The notes beneath the pieces were generated by a model. The model saw nothing but the letters and a program-made list of their open reading frames with translations, was not told the origin of the DNA and did not search any database. 64,000 bases of DNA from Labilithrix sp. (GTDB lineage: Bacteria; Myxococcota_A; Polyangia; Polyangiales; Polyangiaceae): the NCBI GenBank assembly GCA_019637175.1, contig JAHBWD010000011.1, positions 1-64,000 of the forward strand. The letters are read 5' to 3'. The position numbers and the translations under genes are program-made. Below, piece by piece: positions 44,579-54,380 of the stretch; position 1 is the stretch's first letter, and each line of letters starts with the position of its first letter.

Positions 44579-46914
44579 TGCGCCGCTTCGCGTGGGTCGC
44601 CGTCGCGGTCGCCGCGATCGGCTGTCGCGGCGGCTCCAACGCTGGCCCTCCCGTCTCCACGAACGTGAAGGCGCCCGAACCGAAGGCGCCGGCCGCGCGC
44701 CCGGCGATGGACCTGCCGGTCTTGCGCGTCGTCCTCGACGATCCGCGCCTCGCGAAGGTCAAAGAGCACGATCGCGCCAAGGAGTGGACGGCGGCGCTCC
44801 GCGTGCTGCGCGAGGTGCGCCCCGCCGATCTGCCCGCGCCCGAGCGCTGCGGGTGGGATTACGTCGAAGGTCGCCTCGCGCTCCAGATCAACGCGACGAC
44901 CGACGCGCTCGGCGCGTTCGAACGCGCCGAAGACGCTGCGTGTCCGCTCGCGGCGTACGCGAAGCTCCGATCGTCGCAGGCGCTCGCGCGCGCGGGGCGC
45001 GCCGACGACGCGATCGCGCGCGCCAAGTCGGTGCCCGAAGACATCGCCGCCGTCAGCGACGTGAAGCTCGTCATCGCGGAGTCGCTCGCGGCCAAGGGCG
45101 ATCGCGCCGGCGCGCTCCCGCTTTGGCGCGCGTGGCTCGCGGCGAACCCCCACGGCAACCGGTGGGTCGACACCACGGTGCGCATCGCGACCGCGCTGCT
45201 CGACGGCGTCGACGGCGCGCCCGACGGTCACGCTCGCGAAGCCTACGATCTCGCGACCAAGGTCATCGTCGAGGCGCCCAAGCTCGCCGACGCCGCGGGC
45301 GCCGTCTCCGCGCGATCGCGCGCCGTCGCGCTCTTGCGCGGGCGCGACGGCGCGATCACCGAGGCGCTCTCCGACACCGAGCGCGCACGGCAAGCGCAGG
45401 CGTGGCTCGACGCAGGCGAGCCTGCGCGCGCGTTCGAGATCGCGAGCCAGGTGCTCGGCTCCGCCAAGGCCGGCGCCGCCGCGTGTCGCGCCGCGCTCAC
45501 GCGCGCCAACGCCGCCGCGAAGGCCAAGGGCAACAAGACCAACGGCTGGCCCGACGCGGTGAGCGCGTGCGACAAGGACGATCAGCTCGTGCAAGCGCTC
45601 TACTCCGGCGCGAAGGCGCACGCGAGCAAGGATCCGAAGCTCGCGATCGATTGGTTCGCGCGGCTCGAGAAGCTCTTTCCTTCGCATCGTCTCGCCGATG
45701 ACGCGCGCTTCCGCGGCGCGCTCCTCGTCGCGCAGAGCAGCGACGAGGGACACGAAGAGCGCGCCGAGCAGATGCTGCGCACGCTCCCCGACGCGTACCC
45801 CAGCGGCGACATGGGGACGGAGGCGCTCTTCCGCGTCGCGCTCGCGAAGATGCAGCGCGGCGAGTGGGAGGCGGCGAAGGCGCCGCTCGACCGGATCGTC
45901 GAGCTCGCGCCCGAGGATCGACACTGGGCAACCGCCGGTCGCGCCGAGTACTTCCGCGCGCGCGTGGCCGCCGTGACGGGCGACGCCGAGGGCGCGCGCG
46001 CGCGCTTCACGCGCGTCGTCGAGCGGCATCCGCTCGCGTTCTACATGCTCCTCGCCCACGCGCGCCTCTCGGCGATCGATCCAGCGCTCGCGGCGCGCGT
46101 GCTCGAGGAGGCCGCCGCGCGCGACAAGGGGAGCGCCTTCCCCTCGCGCGCCCACGCGATCTTCGAATCCGCCGCGATGGGCCGCGCGATGCGCCTGCTC
46201 GAGGTGGGCGACGTCGACGCCGCGCGCCGCGAGGTCTCCGCCTCGGGCGCGCTGGCCGACGGCGCCGACGCCGAGGTGCTCTGGACGATAGGTGTACTAT
46301 ACAACCAAGCCGGTCTGCCCGATCTGGGGCACGCGTTCTCGCGCGGCCGGCTCAGCGATCACCTCGCGCACTACCCCGAAGGCAAGTGGCGCGTTCCGTG
46401 GGAGGTCGCGTACCCGCGCGCGTTCGAGCCCATCGTCGTCAAGGCGTGCGCGCAGAGCTCGCTCCCCACGCCGCTCGCGTGGGGCATCATGCGCGAGGAG
46501 TCGAGCTTCATCGCCGACGTGCGCAGCCACGCCAACGCGATCGGTCTCATGCAGCTCATCCCGCCGACCGCGAAGTGGGTCGCGGCGGGCACGAGCCTGC
46601 CGTCGGACGAAGCGTCGCTCAAGAGGCCCGAAGTCTCCGTCGAGCTCGGGACGCGCCTGCTCGCGAAGCTCCGGGGCACGCACGGACATCCCGCGCTCGC
46701 GATCGGCGCTTACAACGGCGGCGGCGGCGCGGTCGAGCGCTGGGTCTCGGCGCGCACGACCGACGAGCTCGATCTCTTCGTCGAGCTCGTGCCCTACGAC
46801 GAGACGCGCAACTACATCAAGCGCGTGCTCTCGAGCCAGGCCGCGTACGCCTACCTCTACGATCCCACGGCCCTGAAGGAACCCCTCGGCCTTCCGCTGC
46901 GCCTCGGACGCTGA
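44578..46914 (+). CDS. Soluble lytic murein transglycosylase with TPR-like superhelix
   Basis: A 778-residue periplasmic lipoprotein (lipobox AAIGC, then RGG). Residues about 60-560 are TPR-like helical repeats forming a superhelix, as in Slt70. The catalytic domain (about 605-770) has GIMREESSF with the catalytic Glu641, AIGLMQLIPPTAKWVA, IGAYNGGGGAVERWV and DETRNYIKRVL, all hallmark motifs of family 1 lytic transglycosylases. It cleaves peptidoglycan strands to 1,6-anhydro ends. Translation is coupled (TGATG) to the coiled-coil gene before it. A rare-codon patch occurs at 46288-46303 (TIGVLYNQ). Confidence 0.92.
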   Translation: MRRFAWVAVAVAAIGCRGGSNAGPPVSTNVKAPEPKAPAARPAMDLPVLRVVLDDPRLAKVKEHDRAKEWTAALRVLREVRPADLPAPERCGWDYVEGRLALQINATTDALGAFERAEDAACPLAAYAKLRSSQALARAGRADDAIARAKSVPEDIAAVSDVKLVIAESLAAKGDRAGALPLWRAWLAANPHGNRWVDTTVRIATALLDGVDGAPDGHAREAYDLATKVIVEAPKLADAAGAVSARSRAVALLRGRDGAITEALSDTERARQAQAWLDAGEPARAFEIASQVLGSAKAGAAACRAALTRANAAAKAKGNKTNGWPDAVSACDKDDQLVQALYSGAKAHASKDPKLAIDWFARLEKLFPSHRLADDARFRGALLVAQSSDEGHEERAEQMLRTLPDAYPSGDMGTEALFRVALAKMQRGEWEAAKAPLDRIVELAPEDRHWATAGRAEYFRARVAAVTGDAEGARARFTRVVERHPLAFYMLLAHARLSAIDPALAARVLEEAAARDKGSAFPSRAHAIFESAAMGRAMRLLEVGDVDAARREVSASGALADGADAEVLWTIGVLYNQAGLPDLGHAFSRGRLSDHLAHYPEGKWRVPWEVAYPRAFEPIVVKACAQSSLPTPLAWGIMREESSFIADVRSHANAIGLMQLIPPTAKWVAAGTSLPSDEASLKRPEVSVELGTRLLAKLRGTHGHPALAIGAYNGGGGAVERWVSARTTDELDLFVELVPYDETRNYIKRVLSSQAAYAYLYDPTALKEPLGLPLRLGR

Positions 46915-46915
46915 C

Positions 46916-49900
46916 GTGCTCTCGCCGCGCGAGCTCGTCGTCGTTCCCGCGGAGCGCCACGTCGAGAGGCTCGCGCGCGAAGGCCACCGCGCGGAGACGC
47001 GAACGTCGCTGAAGTCGCGCCTCACGGCGGCGCTCCTGCCCGACGTCGCGTTCGCGGATCGGCGCGAGTGCCGCCTCTTCCTCGCGATGGCGCTCGCCGA
47101 CGCCGCGGCGCCCGGGCAGCTCGATCTCTTCGGCGGCGCTCCAGGGCCGCGCGCGAGCGACGGTCTCTTGTCGGCCGTCCGCGAGCGCGGAGGCCCGTCG
47201 TGGGCACGAACCGTCGCCGCGGTCGACGACGCGATCGGCTGGCTCCGCGCCCGAGGGGCGACCGCGAGCCACCTCGATCGCGTCGCGCGCGTGCGCGTGA
47301 GCGCGTTCGTCGCGACGAGGGCGAAGACGCTCGCGGGCGCGATGCGCGCGCTCGACGAGCGGCTCGCGCGCGCGGGTGCGCGCGACGCCCGCCTCGCGGG
47401 CGCCATGCTGGCCGAGGCGATCGCCGCGACCGGGTCCGACGCGCTCGAGGCGCTGCTCGAGACGCGGACGCTCCGCGCGCGCTGGCTGCTCTCGTGGGAG
47501 CCGGCCGATCTCGCGTGGTGGCGGGCGCTCGACGAAAAGCTGACGCCTCGCGGCGGCGGCGCGCGCGTCGTGCTCCCGATGTTCGACAAACGCCTCGAGG
47601 GCTCGCGCGATCGCGATCCGCTCGAGGCGCTGGCCGAGGAGATCGCCCGCGGCCTCGACGCGCCCGCGGAGAGCGAGATCGTCGCCGCGGTGCTGGGCGA
47701 TCTCTCGCTGTCCGCGACGAGCGAGCCCGTCGACGGATCGCGTGTTCGCCTGCTCCGCGCGGGCGACGTCGTCGCGCAGGCGCGCGCGGTGGTGGGCCTC
47801 GTGGCCGGCGCCTTGACCGCGGGCGCTGCGGTCGAGCGGATCGTCGTCGCGCTGCCGGTGCTCGACGAGCGGACGCTCGATCCGCTGCGACGCGCCCTCG
47901 AAGACGAGCGAATCGTGAGCTTCGAGGCGAGGGGAGCGCCGCCTTCGCGGACGCCGGTGGTCGCCGCCGCGCTGCTCGCGCTCGACGTGGCGACGACGCT
48001 CGAACGTCGTGAGATCGCTCGCCTCTTGCGCTCGGGCTTCGTCGATCCGGCGCTCCTCGGCGAAGACGGCGATCGACGCGATCTCGAGCGGCGGCTCGCG
48101 CGCTTCGCGACCACGCTCGAGACGACGGCGACCGCGGCGGGCGCGGACGCGCCCGAGCGGCTCGTGCGCACGGCGGGGGCCGACGCGCCGCTCGCCGAGC
48201 GGCTCGTCGCGATCTTCGCGCGCGTCCGCGCGGCGAAGACGCGCGGCGAGCACCTCCGCGCGGCGCGCGCGCTGTGGGCCGAGCTCGGCGTCGGCGCGCG
48301 CGCGGGGCGGGGCGGGCTCGCGTCGTTCACGCGCGACGAGCCTCCGCTCGGCGTGCCGCGCGTGGAGCGCCTCGCGATCGCCCGCGACGCGCGCGCGTGG
48401 GACGCGCTCGTCACGGCGCTCGATCTCCACGAGAACACCGCGCATCGCGCGGGCGCGCTCGAACAGGCGATCGATCACGAGGCGTTTCGCCTCGAGCTCG
48501 CGTCGTCGATCGACGAGGCCGCGTCGCAGCCGGGCGCGGGCCGCGCCGCCGCGGTTCGCGTCGCGCGCCTCGGCGACGTGGCGGGCGACGATCTCGATCT
48601 CCTCGTCGTCGTCGACGCGAACGAGGGCGTCCTCCCACGCGATGACACGCACGATCCGCTGGTCTCCGAGAGCCTGGCCGACGCGCTCGCGCGCGCGAGC
48701 GGCGGCGCCTTCGTCGCGCCGGCCGCCGGATCGACGCGCGCGCGCGAGCTCGCGGCCCTCGCGCTCGCGGCCGCCGACGCCAAGCGGATCGTCATCTGTC
48801 ATGCGCGTGAGGATCCTTCGGGGGCGCCGCTCGCGCCGTCGCCGGTGGTCTCCGCGCTCGAGAGCGCGGGCGTGCCCGTCGCGGCCGCTCCGATCGCGGC
48901 CGCCGCGCCGGCGCTCGGCGAGGCGCAGCTCTCCGCCGTCGCCCGGCGCGTCGCGCGCGAGCGCGAGCGCGAGGGCTTCTTCCTCGATCCGAGCCGGCCG
49001 CGATCCGACGTCGTCGGCGATCTCCGGCTCGAGCCGCCCGCCTCCGCGTTGATCGCCCGCGAGACCGGAGGCGGCGAGCGCGCGCTCGCGGTGACGGGGC
49101 TCGAGCGCTTCGCGCGCTGCGCCTTCATGGGCTTCGCGCACGTCGTCCTCGCCGCGCGCGAGGCGGATCACGCCGAAGAGCTGCCCGACGCGCGCGAGGA
49201 AGGCACCGTGGTGCACGAGGCGCTCGCCGCGGCTTTCGGCGCGACGCGCGAGCTGTGGCCGCGCCGCCCTCGCGACGAGGAGGCGATCCTGACGCGCGGC
49301 CTCGCCGCCGCCGACCGCGTGCTCGAGCTGTGGCAAGGTCACGCGCCGCTCCGCGTCGTCGTGCGCTTGCGGGTGAGCGACGCCGTCGGCGCCGTGCTCC
49401 GCGCGGCGCTCGCCGACGAGATCTGGGACTTCGCGCTGGCGGAGCAGGCCTTCGGCGGCCGCGGCGCGGCGTCGTGGCCTCCGTTCGTGCTCGCGCGCGA
49501 CGAGCTGCGCCTCACGCTCCGGGGCACGATCGATCGGGTCGATCGCGCCCACGACGGCCGCGCGCACCGCGTCGTCGACTACAAGCGGAGCAAGAGCACC
49601 GTGCGCAAGGCCTCGAGCGCGCTCGGAGAGACGGCGCTGCAGGTCCCGCTCTACGCGTGCGAGGTGTCGCGCGAGCTCGGGCTGCCGGCGACGGGGCTCT
49701 ACACGCCGACGCAGGCGCGCGACGTCGCGCCCGACGCGAAGCCGAGCGCGAAGATCGAGCAGCAGATGGAGGAGCTCGTCCGGCGGACGGACGGCCTCGC
49801 GGAGGTCGAGCGACGCGCGCTCGATCTCGTCGCGCGCGCGCGCGCGGGCGCGCTCGCGCCGATCCCCGCGGACGAGTCGGAGTGCCGGACGTGCGCGGTG

Positions 49901-49960
49901 AGCGGAGGGTGCCGCAAGCCGAGGTTCGCGATGACGCCGGAGGAGGAGGGCGAAGCGTGA
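46916..49960 (+). CDS. addB: AddB-type nuclease/scaffold subunit with predicted 4Fe-4S cluster
   Basis: A 1014-residue protein starting at GTG 46916, one base after the transglycosylase stop. The N-terminal part is a degenerate helicase-like fold without Walker A; LLVVVDANEGVLP is the helicase-like motif seen in AddB. The C-terminal PD-(D/E)XK nuclease has GTVVHEAL, RGTIDRVDRAHDG and VVDYKRSK followed by QVPLYA. Four cysteines fit the AddB iron-sulfur pattern: Cys735 (FARCAFM) and C-x2-C-x5-C at 990, 993 and 999. With AddA it resects double-strand breaks. GTG of addA overlaps its stop. Confidence 0.87.
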   Translation: MLSPRELVVVPAERHVERLAREGHRAETRTSLKSRLTAALLPDVAFADRRECRLFLAMALADAAAPGQLDLFGGAPGPRASDGLLSAVRERGGPSWARTVAAVDDAIGWLRARGATASHLDRVARVRVSAFVATRAKTLAGAMRALDERLARAGARDARLAGAMLAEAIAATGSDALEALLETRTLRARWLLSWEPADLAWWRALDEKLTPRGGGARVVLPMFDKRLEGSRDRDPLEALAEEIARGLDAPAESEIVAAVLGDLSLSATSEPVDGSRVRLLRAGDVVAQARAVVGLVAGALTAGAAVERIVVALPVLDERTLDPLRRALEDERIVSFEARGAPPSRTPVVAAALLALDVATTLERREIARLLRSGFVDPALLGEDGDRRDLERRLARFATTLETTATAAGADAPERLVRTAGADAPLAERLVAIFARVRAAKTRGEHLRAARALWAELGVGARAGRGGLASFTRDEPPLGVPRVERLAIARDARAWDALVTALDLHENTAHRAGALEQAIDHEAFRLELASSIDEAASQPGAGRAAAVRVARLGDVAGDDLDLLVVVDANEGVLPRDDTHDPLVSESLADALARASGGAFVAPAAGSTRARELAALALAAADAKRIVICHAREDPSGAPLAPSPVVSALESAGVPVAAAPIAAAAPALGEAQLSAVARRVAREREREGFFLDPSRPRSDVVGDLRLEPPASALIARETGGGERALAVTGLERFARCAFMGFAHVVLAAREADHAEELPDAREEGTVVHEALAAAFGATRELWPRRPRDEEAILTRGLAAADRVLELWQGHAPLRVVVRLRVSDAVGAVLRAALADEIWDFALAEQAFGGRGAASWPPFVLARDELRLTLRGTIDRVDRAHDGRAHRVVDYKRSKSTVRKASSALGETALQVPLYACEVSRELGLPATGLYTPTQARDVAPDAKPSAKIEQQMEELVRRTDGLAEVERRALDLVARARAGALAPIPADESECRTCAVSGGCRKPRFAMTPEEEGEA

Positions 49961-52900
49961 GCCTCCACGCGTTCCCCCGTAACCTCGTGCTCGCCGCGAG
50001 CGCCGGCACCGGAAAGACGCACGCCCTCGTCGGCATCGTCGTGAGCCTCCTCATCGGCGATCGGCCGGCCCGCAGCGGGCGTGGCCGCGCGCAGCCGCTC
50101 GATCCTTCGCGCGTGGTCGCGACCACGTTCAGCCGCAAGGCGGCGGCGGAGATCCGCGTGCGCGTCTCGCAGGAGATCGAGCGCCTCGCCAGCGCGCCGT
50201 CGACCTCGGTGTACGTCCACGATCTGCGCGGCGCGGCGCGCGACGGGCGCCCGCTCGACGACGACGACATTCGGACGCGCGCCCGCGCCGCGCTCGCGCG
50301 CCTGCCCGCGGCGCGCTTCGGCACGCTCCACAGCTTCGCGACCGGCATCGTGAAGGCGCACGCCGTCGAGCTCGGCCTCGGCCCCGGCTTCGAGCTCGCC
50401 GCGGAGGCCGACGCGCGCGCGCGCGCCGACGACGCGATCGCGCGCGCGCTCGAGGCGCGGCTCGCGGACGCCGCCGCGCGCGAGCACGTGCGCGCGCTCG
50501 CCGACGCGGCCGGCGGCGTCGACGAGCTCGTCGGCCAGCTCCGGCGCGTCCTCGTTCGGCTCGAAGAAGACGGCCGCGCCGCGCGCGATCTCGGGATCGC
50601 CTCCGACGACGTCGCGCGCATCGAGGCCGACTGCGCGACCTTCGTGGAGCACGCGCGCGCGCTCGTCGCCGTCGCGCGGTGGCAAGACGCGGCCGGCGAG
50701 GTCATCGCCGCGTGGAAGTCGGCCGACGCTGCGCGCTTCGAGCAGGCCGCGGCCGCGCTCGCCGCGATCCCGGCCGCCGGCAAGAAGACGCCCGAGGCCG
50801 AGGCCTTCGCGATCTTCCGCAAGGCGCTGCCCGGCGCGACGAACGACGAGAGAGGCCGGCGCCTCGCGCGCGCCTACGCGCACCGACATCGGTTCGCGCC
50901 GCTCGCGCGCCTCGCGCGCGACGTGCTCGCCGACGCGGAGGCCGAGATCGAGCGCGCCGGGCGCGCGCGCGCGTCGATCGGCTTCGGCGAGATCCTCCGC
51001 GCGTGTCGCGAGCTCTTGCGCGATCGCGCCGACGTGGCCGTCGAAATCGCGTCGGGGATCGACGCGCTCCTCGTCGACGAGTTCCAAGACACGTCGCGCG
51101 TCCAGCGCGATCTCCTGCAGCTCCTCTGGGCGCGCGACGATCAGCGCGTCGCGGGGCGCGTGCCTCCGCTCTCCGCCGTTCGCGCGAGCGGGCTGCTCGT
51201 CGTCGGCGACCGGAAGCAGTCGATCTACGGATTTCGCGGCGCCGACGTCGGCGTCTTCGCCGAGCTCGCGGTCGGCCTCGCGGGCGCGCCCGCGCGCGAA
51301 GCGCTCGGCATTCCCGCGGGCGTGACCTGGGAGCCGAAGGAGCCGCTCGCCGACTTTCACGCGCTCCGTCACAACCGGAGGAGCGTCGCCGGGATCCTCG
51401 CGTTCGCGAACGCGTTCAGCGCGAGGCGCTTTCGCCCGGGGGATCCTCCGCCCGAGCTGTTCGAGATCGACTACGTCCCCGAGACCGAAGATCTGCTCGT
51501 CCCTCCCGAGCTGCCGCCGCGCGCCGAAGCGGCGCCGCTCGCGACGACGTGGCTGCGCGTCGCCCCGAAGGGAACGACGTCGACGCGCCTGGAAGAAGCC
51601 CTCGTCATCGCCGATCGCGCGCGCGCGATCGTCGCCGGCGCGTCACCCCGCGTCGGGCGGGAGGCGCGCGCCCCGTCGTGGCGCGACATCGCGGTCCTCG
51701 CGACGACCAACGGCATGCTCGACGCCGTCTCGTTCGCCCTCGCGCAGGCCGAGATCCCCTACGTGGTCGCGGGCAAGAGCTTCTTCCGCACGCGCGAGGT
51801 GCGCGATCTCGCGGCGATGCTCGCGATCGTCCTCGAGCCGCAGGATCGGCTCGCGGCGCTCGAGGTCTTGCGCGGTCCTTGGGTGTCGGCGCACGACGAG
51901 ACGCTCCTCGGGCTCACCCGCGCCGGCGAGGGCCTCGTTCCGCCTCACGCGTGGGCGACGCCGCCGTCGCCCGATCTCCTGCGCGCGGAGGATCGCGCGG
52001 AGATCGCCGCGACCGGCGCGCTCGTCGTCGAGCTGGCGCGTTGCGCGGGACGCCTCGGCCCGGGCGAGATCTTGCGTGAGGCCGTGCGCGCGCGCGCGCT
52101 CGACGCCGTGCTCGCGGCGCTGCCTCGCGGCGAGCAGCGCGTCGCCAACGTGAGGAAGCTCCTCGCGATCGCCGATCGACACACCGACGCGCGGGCCTTT
52201 CGCGCCTGGCTCGACCAGGCGTCGGAGCAGGAGGTCGCGGAGTCGGAAGCCGCGACGTTCTCCGACGAAGACGACGCCGTCAGGCTCCTCACGATCCACG
52301 CGAGCAAGGGTCTCGACTTCCCCATCGTCTTCATTCCCGAAATTGGCGCCGGGCCGCCGCGCGCCGACAAAGGCGCTGCGCGCATCGCGCTGGGCGCGGG
52401 CGACGAGCCCAACACCGTCGCCGTGCGCGCGGCCGACGCCGGCGGCATGGTGCTCGAGCCGCCGTCGTACGCGCGCGCACACGCCACGGCGCGCCGGCGC
52501 GATCGGGCCGAGCGGCAGCGGCTCGCGTACGTCGCCGTCACGCGCGCGGCCGACGCCATGTTCCTCGTCGGTGGAACGACGCGCGAGAGCGCGGGCGATC
52601 CCGCGGCGTCGACGCTCGCGGTGATCAGCGAAATCGCTGCGGATCCGGCGGCCGCGTCGGCGGCGGGCCTCGCCGTGGAGGACGTCGCGGTGCCGGCGGA
52701 CGTCTCCGCGGCGAGCGCGCCCTCGCCCGCGGCCGAGGTGGGCGCACGCGAGCGCGTGCCGATCGCGCGCCCGACCTGGCGATCGCTCCCCATCGCGCCG
52801 ACCGCGCTCGCCGACTTCGATCACTGCGCGAGGCGCTTCGAGCTCGTGCACCTCCTCGGCTTGCCGGAGCACGTTCGCGGGAGCCGGCCGCGCGACGAGG

Positions 52901-53646
52901 CCTCGCCCGAAGCATCGCCCGCGAAGGAGCTCGCCGGCGCCCTCGACGCGCGCGCGCAGGGCACGCTCGCGCACGCGGTGCTCGAACGCGTGCCGGTGGC
53001 GGCCTTCTCCGGCGAAGACGCCGAGGCCGCGGCGAGCCGCGCGCTCGTGGCCGAGGGCATCGCCTCGGACCACGCCGCGCACGCGGCCATCGTCGCGCGC
53101 GTCGCCCGCTTCTTGCGTGGATCGTACGCGCAGCGCATCGACGCCGAGCGCGCGCGCGTTCGCCGCGAGGTCGCGTTCGTACTCTCGATCGACGGCGCCC
53201 CCGAGCACGATCGCGCGGTCGTGCTCAGGGGCAACATCGATCTCGTCGTGGAGTGGCCCGACGGATCGATCGACGTCGTCGACTACAAGAGCGCGCGCGG
53301 CGGCGCGCCCGACGCCTACGCGTTCCAGCTCGACGTCTACGCGCTCGCCGCGCGGGCGATCTTCCCCGCCGCGCCGCGCCTCCGCGCGGGGCTCGTGTTC
53401 CTCGGCGGCGCCTCCGCCGCGGGCGAGCCCGCGTGGCGATCGCTCCCCGACGAGCGCGAGGTGCGCCGCCGGCTCGCGCGGATCGGCGATCGCATGGTCG
53501 ACGCGCGATGGAGCGGCGCGTTCCCCCGCGTGGCGCTCGAGCGATGCGAGTCGATCCACTGCGGCTTCATCGGGCGCTGTCACGCCTCGACGTTCGCCGC
53601 GGAGAAGGGGACGGACGAGAAGCCGCCGCGCGCGACGACGACGTGA
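49957..53646 (+). CDS. addA: AddA-type helicase-nuclease subunit
   Basis: A 1229-residue UvrD-family helicase fused to a nuclease. GTG 49957 lies six bases after GGAGGAGGAGGG and overlaps the addB stop (GTGA). Helicase motifs in order: AASAGTGKTHAL (I), TTFSRKAAAEIRVRV (Ia), FGTLHSFA, LLVDEFQDTS (II, about 372-381), GDRKQSIYGFRGAD (III), LLTIHASKGLDFP (V, about 777-789) and YVAVTRAADAMF (VI). The C-terminal nuclease keeps GTLAHAVLE, NIDLVVEWPDGSIDVVDYKS and QLDVYALA. Its 3' end overlaps the convergent radC gene by 67 bases. It unwinds and trims broken DNA ends for recombination. Confidence 0.92.
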   Translation: MSLHAFPRNLVLAASAGTGKTHALVGIVVSLLIGDRPARSGRGRAQPLDPSRVVATTFSRKAAAEIRVRVSQEIERLASAPSTSVYVHDLRGAARDGRPLDDDDIRTRARAALARLPAARFGTLHSFATGIVKAHAVELGLGPGFELAAEADARARADDAIARALEARLADAAAREHVRALADAAGGVDELVGQLRRVLVRLEEDGRAARDLGIASDDVARIEADCATFVEHARALVAVARWQDAAGEVIAAWKSADAARFEQAAAALAAIPAAGKKTPEAEAFAIFRKALPGATNDERGRRLARAYAHRHRFAPLARLARDVLADAEAEIERAGRARASIGFGEILRACRELLRDRADVAVEIASGIDALLVDEFQDTSRVQRDLLQLLWARDDQRVAGRVPPLSAVRASGLLVVGDRKQSIYGFRGADVGVFAELAVGLAGAPAREALGIPAGVTWEPKEPLADFHALRHNRRSVAGILAFANAFSARRFRPGDPPPELFEIDYVPETEDLLVPPELPPRAEAAPLATTWLRVAPKGTTSTRLEEALVIADRARAIVAGASPRVGREARAPSWRDIAVLATTNGMLDAVSFALAQAEIPYVVAGKSFFRTREVRDLAAMLAIVLEPQDRLAALEVLRGPWVSAHDETLLGLTRAGEGLVPPHAWATPPSPDLLRAEDRAEIAATGALVVELARCAGRLGPGEILREAVRARALDAVLAALPRGEQRVANVRKLLAIADRHTDARAFRAWLDQASEQEVAESEAATFSDEDDAVRLLTIHASKGLDFPIVFIPEIGAGPPRADKGAARIALGAGDEPNTVAVRAADAGGMVLEPPSYARAHATARRRDRAERQRLAYVAVTRAADAMFLVGGTTRESAGDPAASTLAVISEIAADPAAASAAGLAVEDVAVPADVSAASAPSPAAEVGARERVPIARPTWRSLPIAPTALADFDHCARRFELVHLLGLPEHVRGSRPRDEASPEASPAKELAGALDARAQGTLAHAVLERVPVAAFSGEDAEAAASRALVAEGIASDHAAHAAIVARVARFLRGSYAQRIDAERARVRREVAFVLSIDGAPEHDRAVVLRGNIDLVVEWPDGSIDVVDYKSARGGAPDAYAFQLDVYALAARAIFPAAPRLRAGLVFLGGASAAGEPAWRSLPDEREVRRRLARIGDRMVDARWSGAFPRVALERCESIHCGFIGRCHASTFAAEKGTDEKPPRATTT

Positions 53647-54260
53647 TCGAGCAGCGGCACGCCGGCCACCGCGGCGGCGGCCGCGACGCGCTCGGTGAAC
53701 CTCATGTCTTCGGCGCTGGGCGTCGGATCGCCGCTCGGGTGGTTGTGCACGAGGACGAAGCCGCTCGCGGCCGCCCGCAGCGCGAGGCGCAGCGGATCGG
53801 CCGGGCGCACGCCGAGGCCGTGCAGGCCGCCTCGGGCGACGCAGCGCGCCGCGCGCAGACGGCTCCTGCCGTCGAGCGCGAGGAGCCACAGCTCTTCGTG
53901 ATCGAGCATCGTGAGCCGCGGCGTCGCCCAGCCCGCCGCGTCGTTGCTGTTCGTGATGAGGGGCGGCGGCGCTTCGTCGCGCGCCGCGCGCCGCCCGAGC
54001 TCGAACGCCGCCGCGAGCGCCCGCGCGCTCGCCCGAGCGCGCAGCCGGCGCGTCGGGCCCGGCGCCATCCACGGCTCGAGCTCGGCCACGGTCGCCCGCG
54101 AGAGGCCCGCGAGCCCGCCGAACCGATCGACGAGGAACCTCGCGAGGGTCGTCTCTCCCGCCGTCGCCGATCCCGGGCGCCCCGCCGCCATCACCGCGCC
54201 CACGAGAGCCTCGACGGGCGCCGCGTCGAGATCGAAATCGCCGTGTTCGGTCTTCGTCAT
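53580..54260 (-). CDS. radC: RadC/JAB-domain family protein
   Basis: A 226-residue protein. The N-terminal helix-hairpin-helix-like region (ARFLVDRFGGLAGLSRATVA) leads to the MPN/JAB metal-binding domain with HNHPSGDPTPSAEDMRFT and LLDHVVVARGG, as in RadC (DUF2466). The Glu in MLDHEELWLLALD completes the expected zinc-site set. RadC was long called a DNA repair protein but its activity is unsettled. The final 22 codons lie antisense to the addA 3' end. Pairing with addAB may reflect shared DNA-break metabolism. Confidence 0.85.
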   Translation of the reverse strand: MTKTEHGDFDLDAAPVEALVGAVMAAGRPGSATAGETTLARFLVDRFGGLAGLSRATVAELEPWMAPGPTRRLRARASARALAAAFELGRRAARDEAPPPLITNSNDAAGWATPRLTMLDHEELWLLALDGRSRLRAARCVARGGLHGLGVRPADPLRLALRAAASGFVLVHNHPSGDPTPSAEDMRFTERVAAAAAVAGVPLLDHVVVARGGFSSVPFSAANVEA

Positions 54261-54278
54261 GCGCGACGCAGAAGCAAT

Positions 54279-54290
54279 CGCGGTACCGCG
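54279..54290. promoter_or_regulatory. 12-bp perfect palindrome upstream of radC
   Basis: CGCGGTACCGCG is a perfect palindrome 18 bases before the radC ATG, inside the likely promoter/leader. It could be a repressor site, but short CG palindromes arise easily at this base composition. Confidence 0.25.
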
Positions 54291-54380
54291 TGCGGGCGCC
54301 AGCGATTCCGCGCGCCTACGCGCAGAGAGGGGTGGCCTGGCCGCTCCGACGCATGGCCCGGGCCACCTTCGTCGGCAGGC

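Noticed and set aside
44083..46914. A 943-residue fusion of coiled coil and transglycosylase
   Set aside because: The lipoprotein signal in the middle and the TGATG junction in the +1 frame show two genes.
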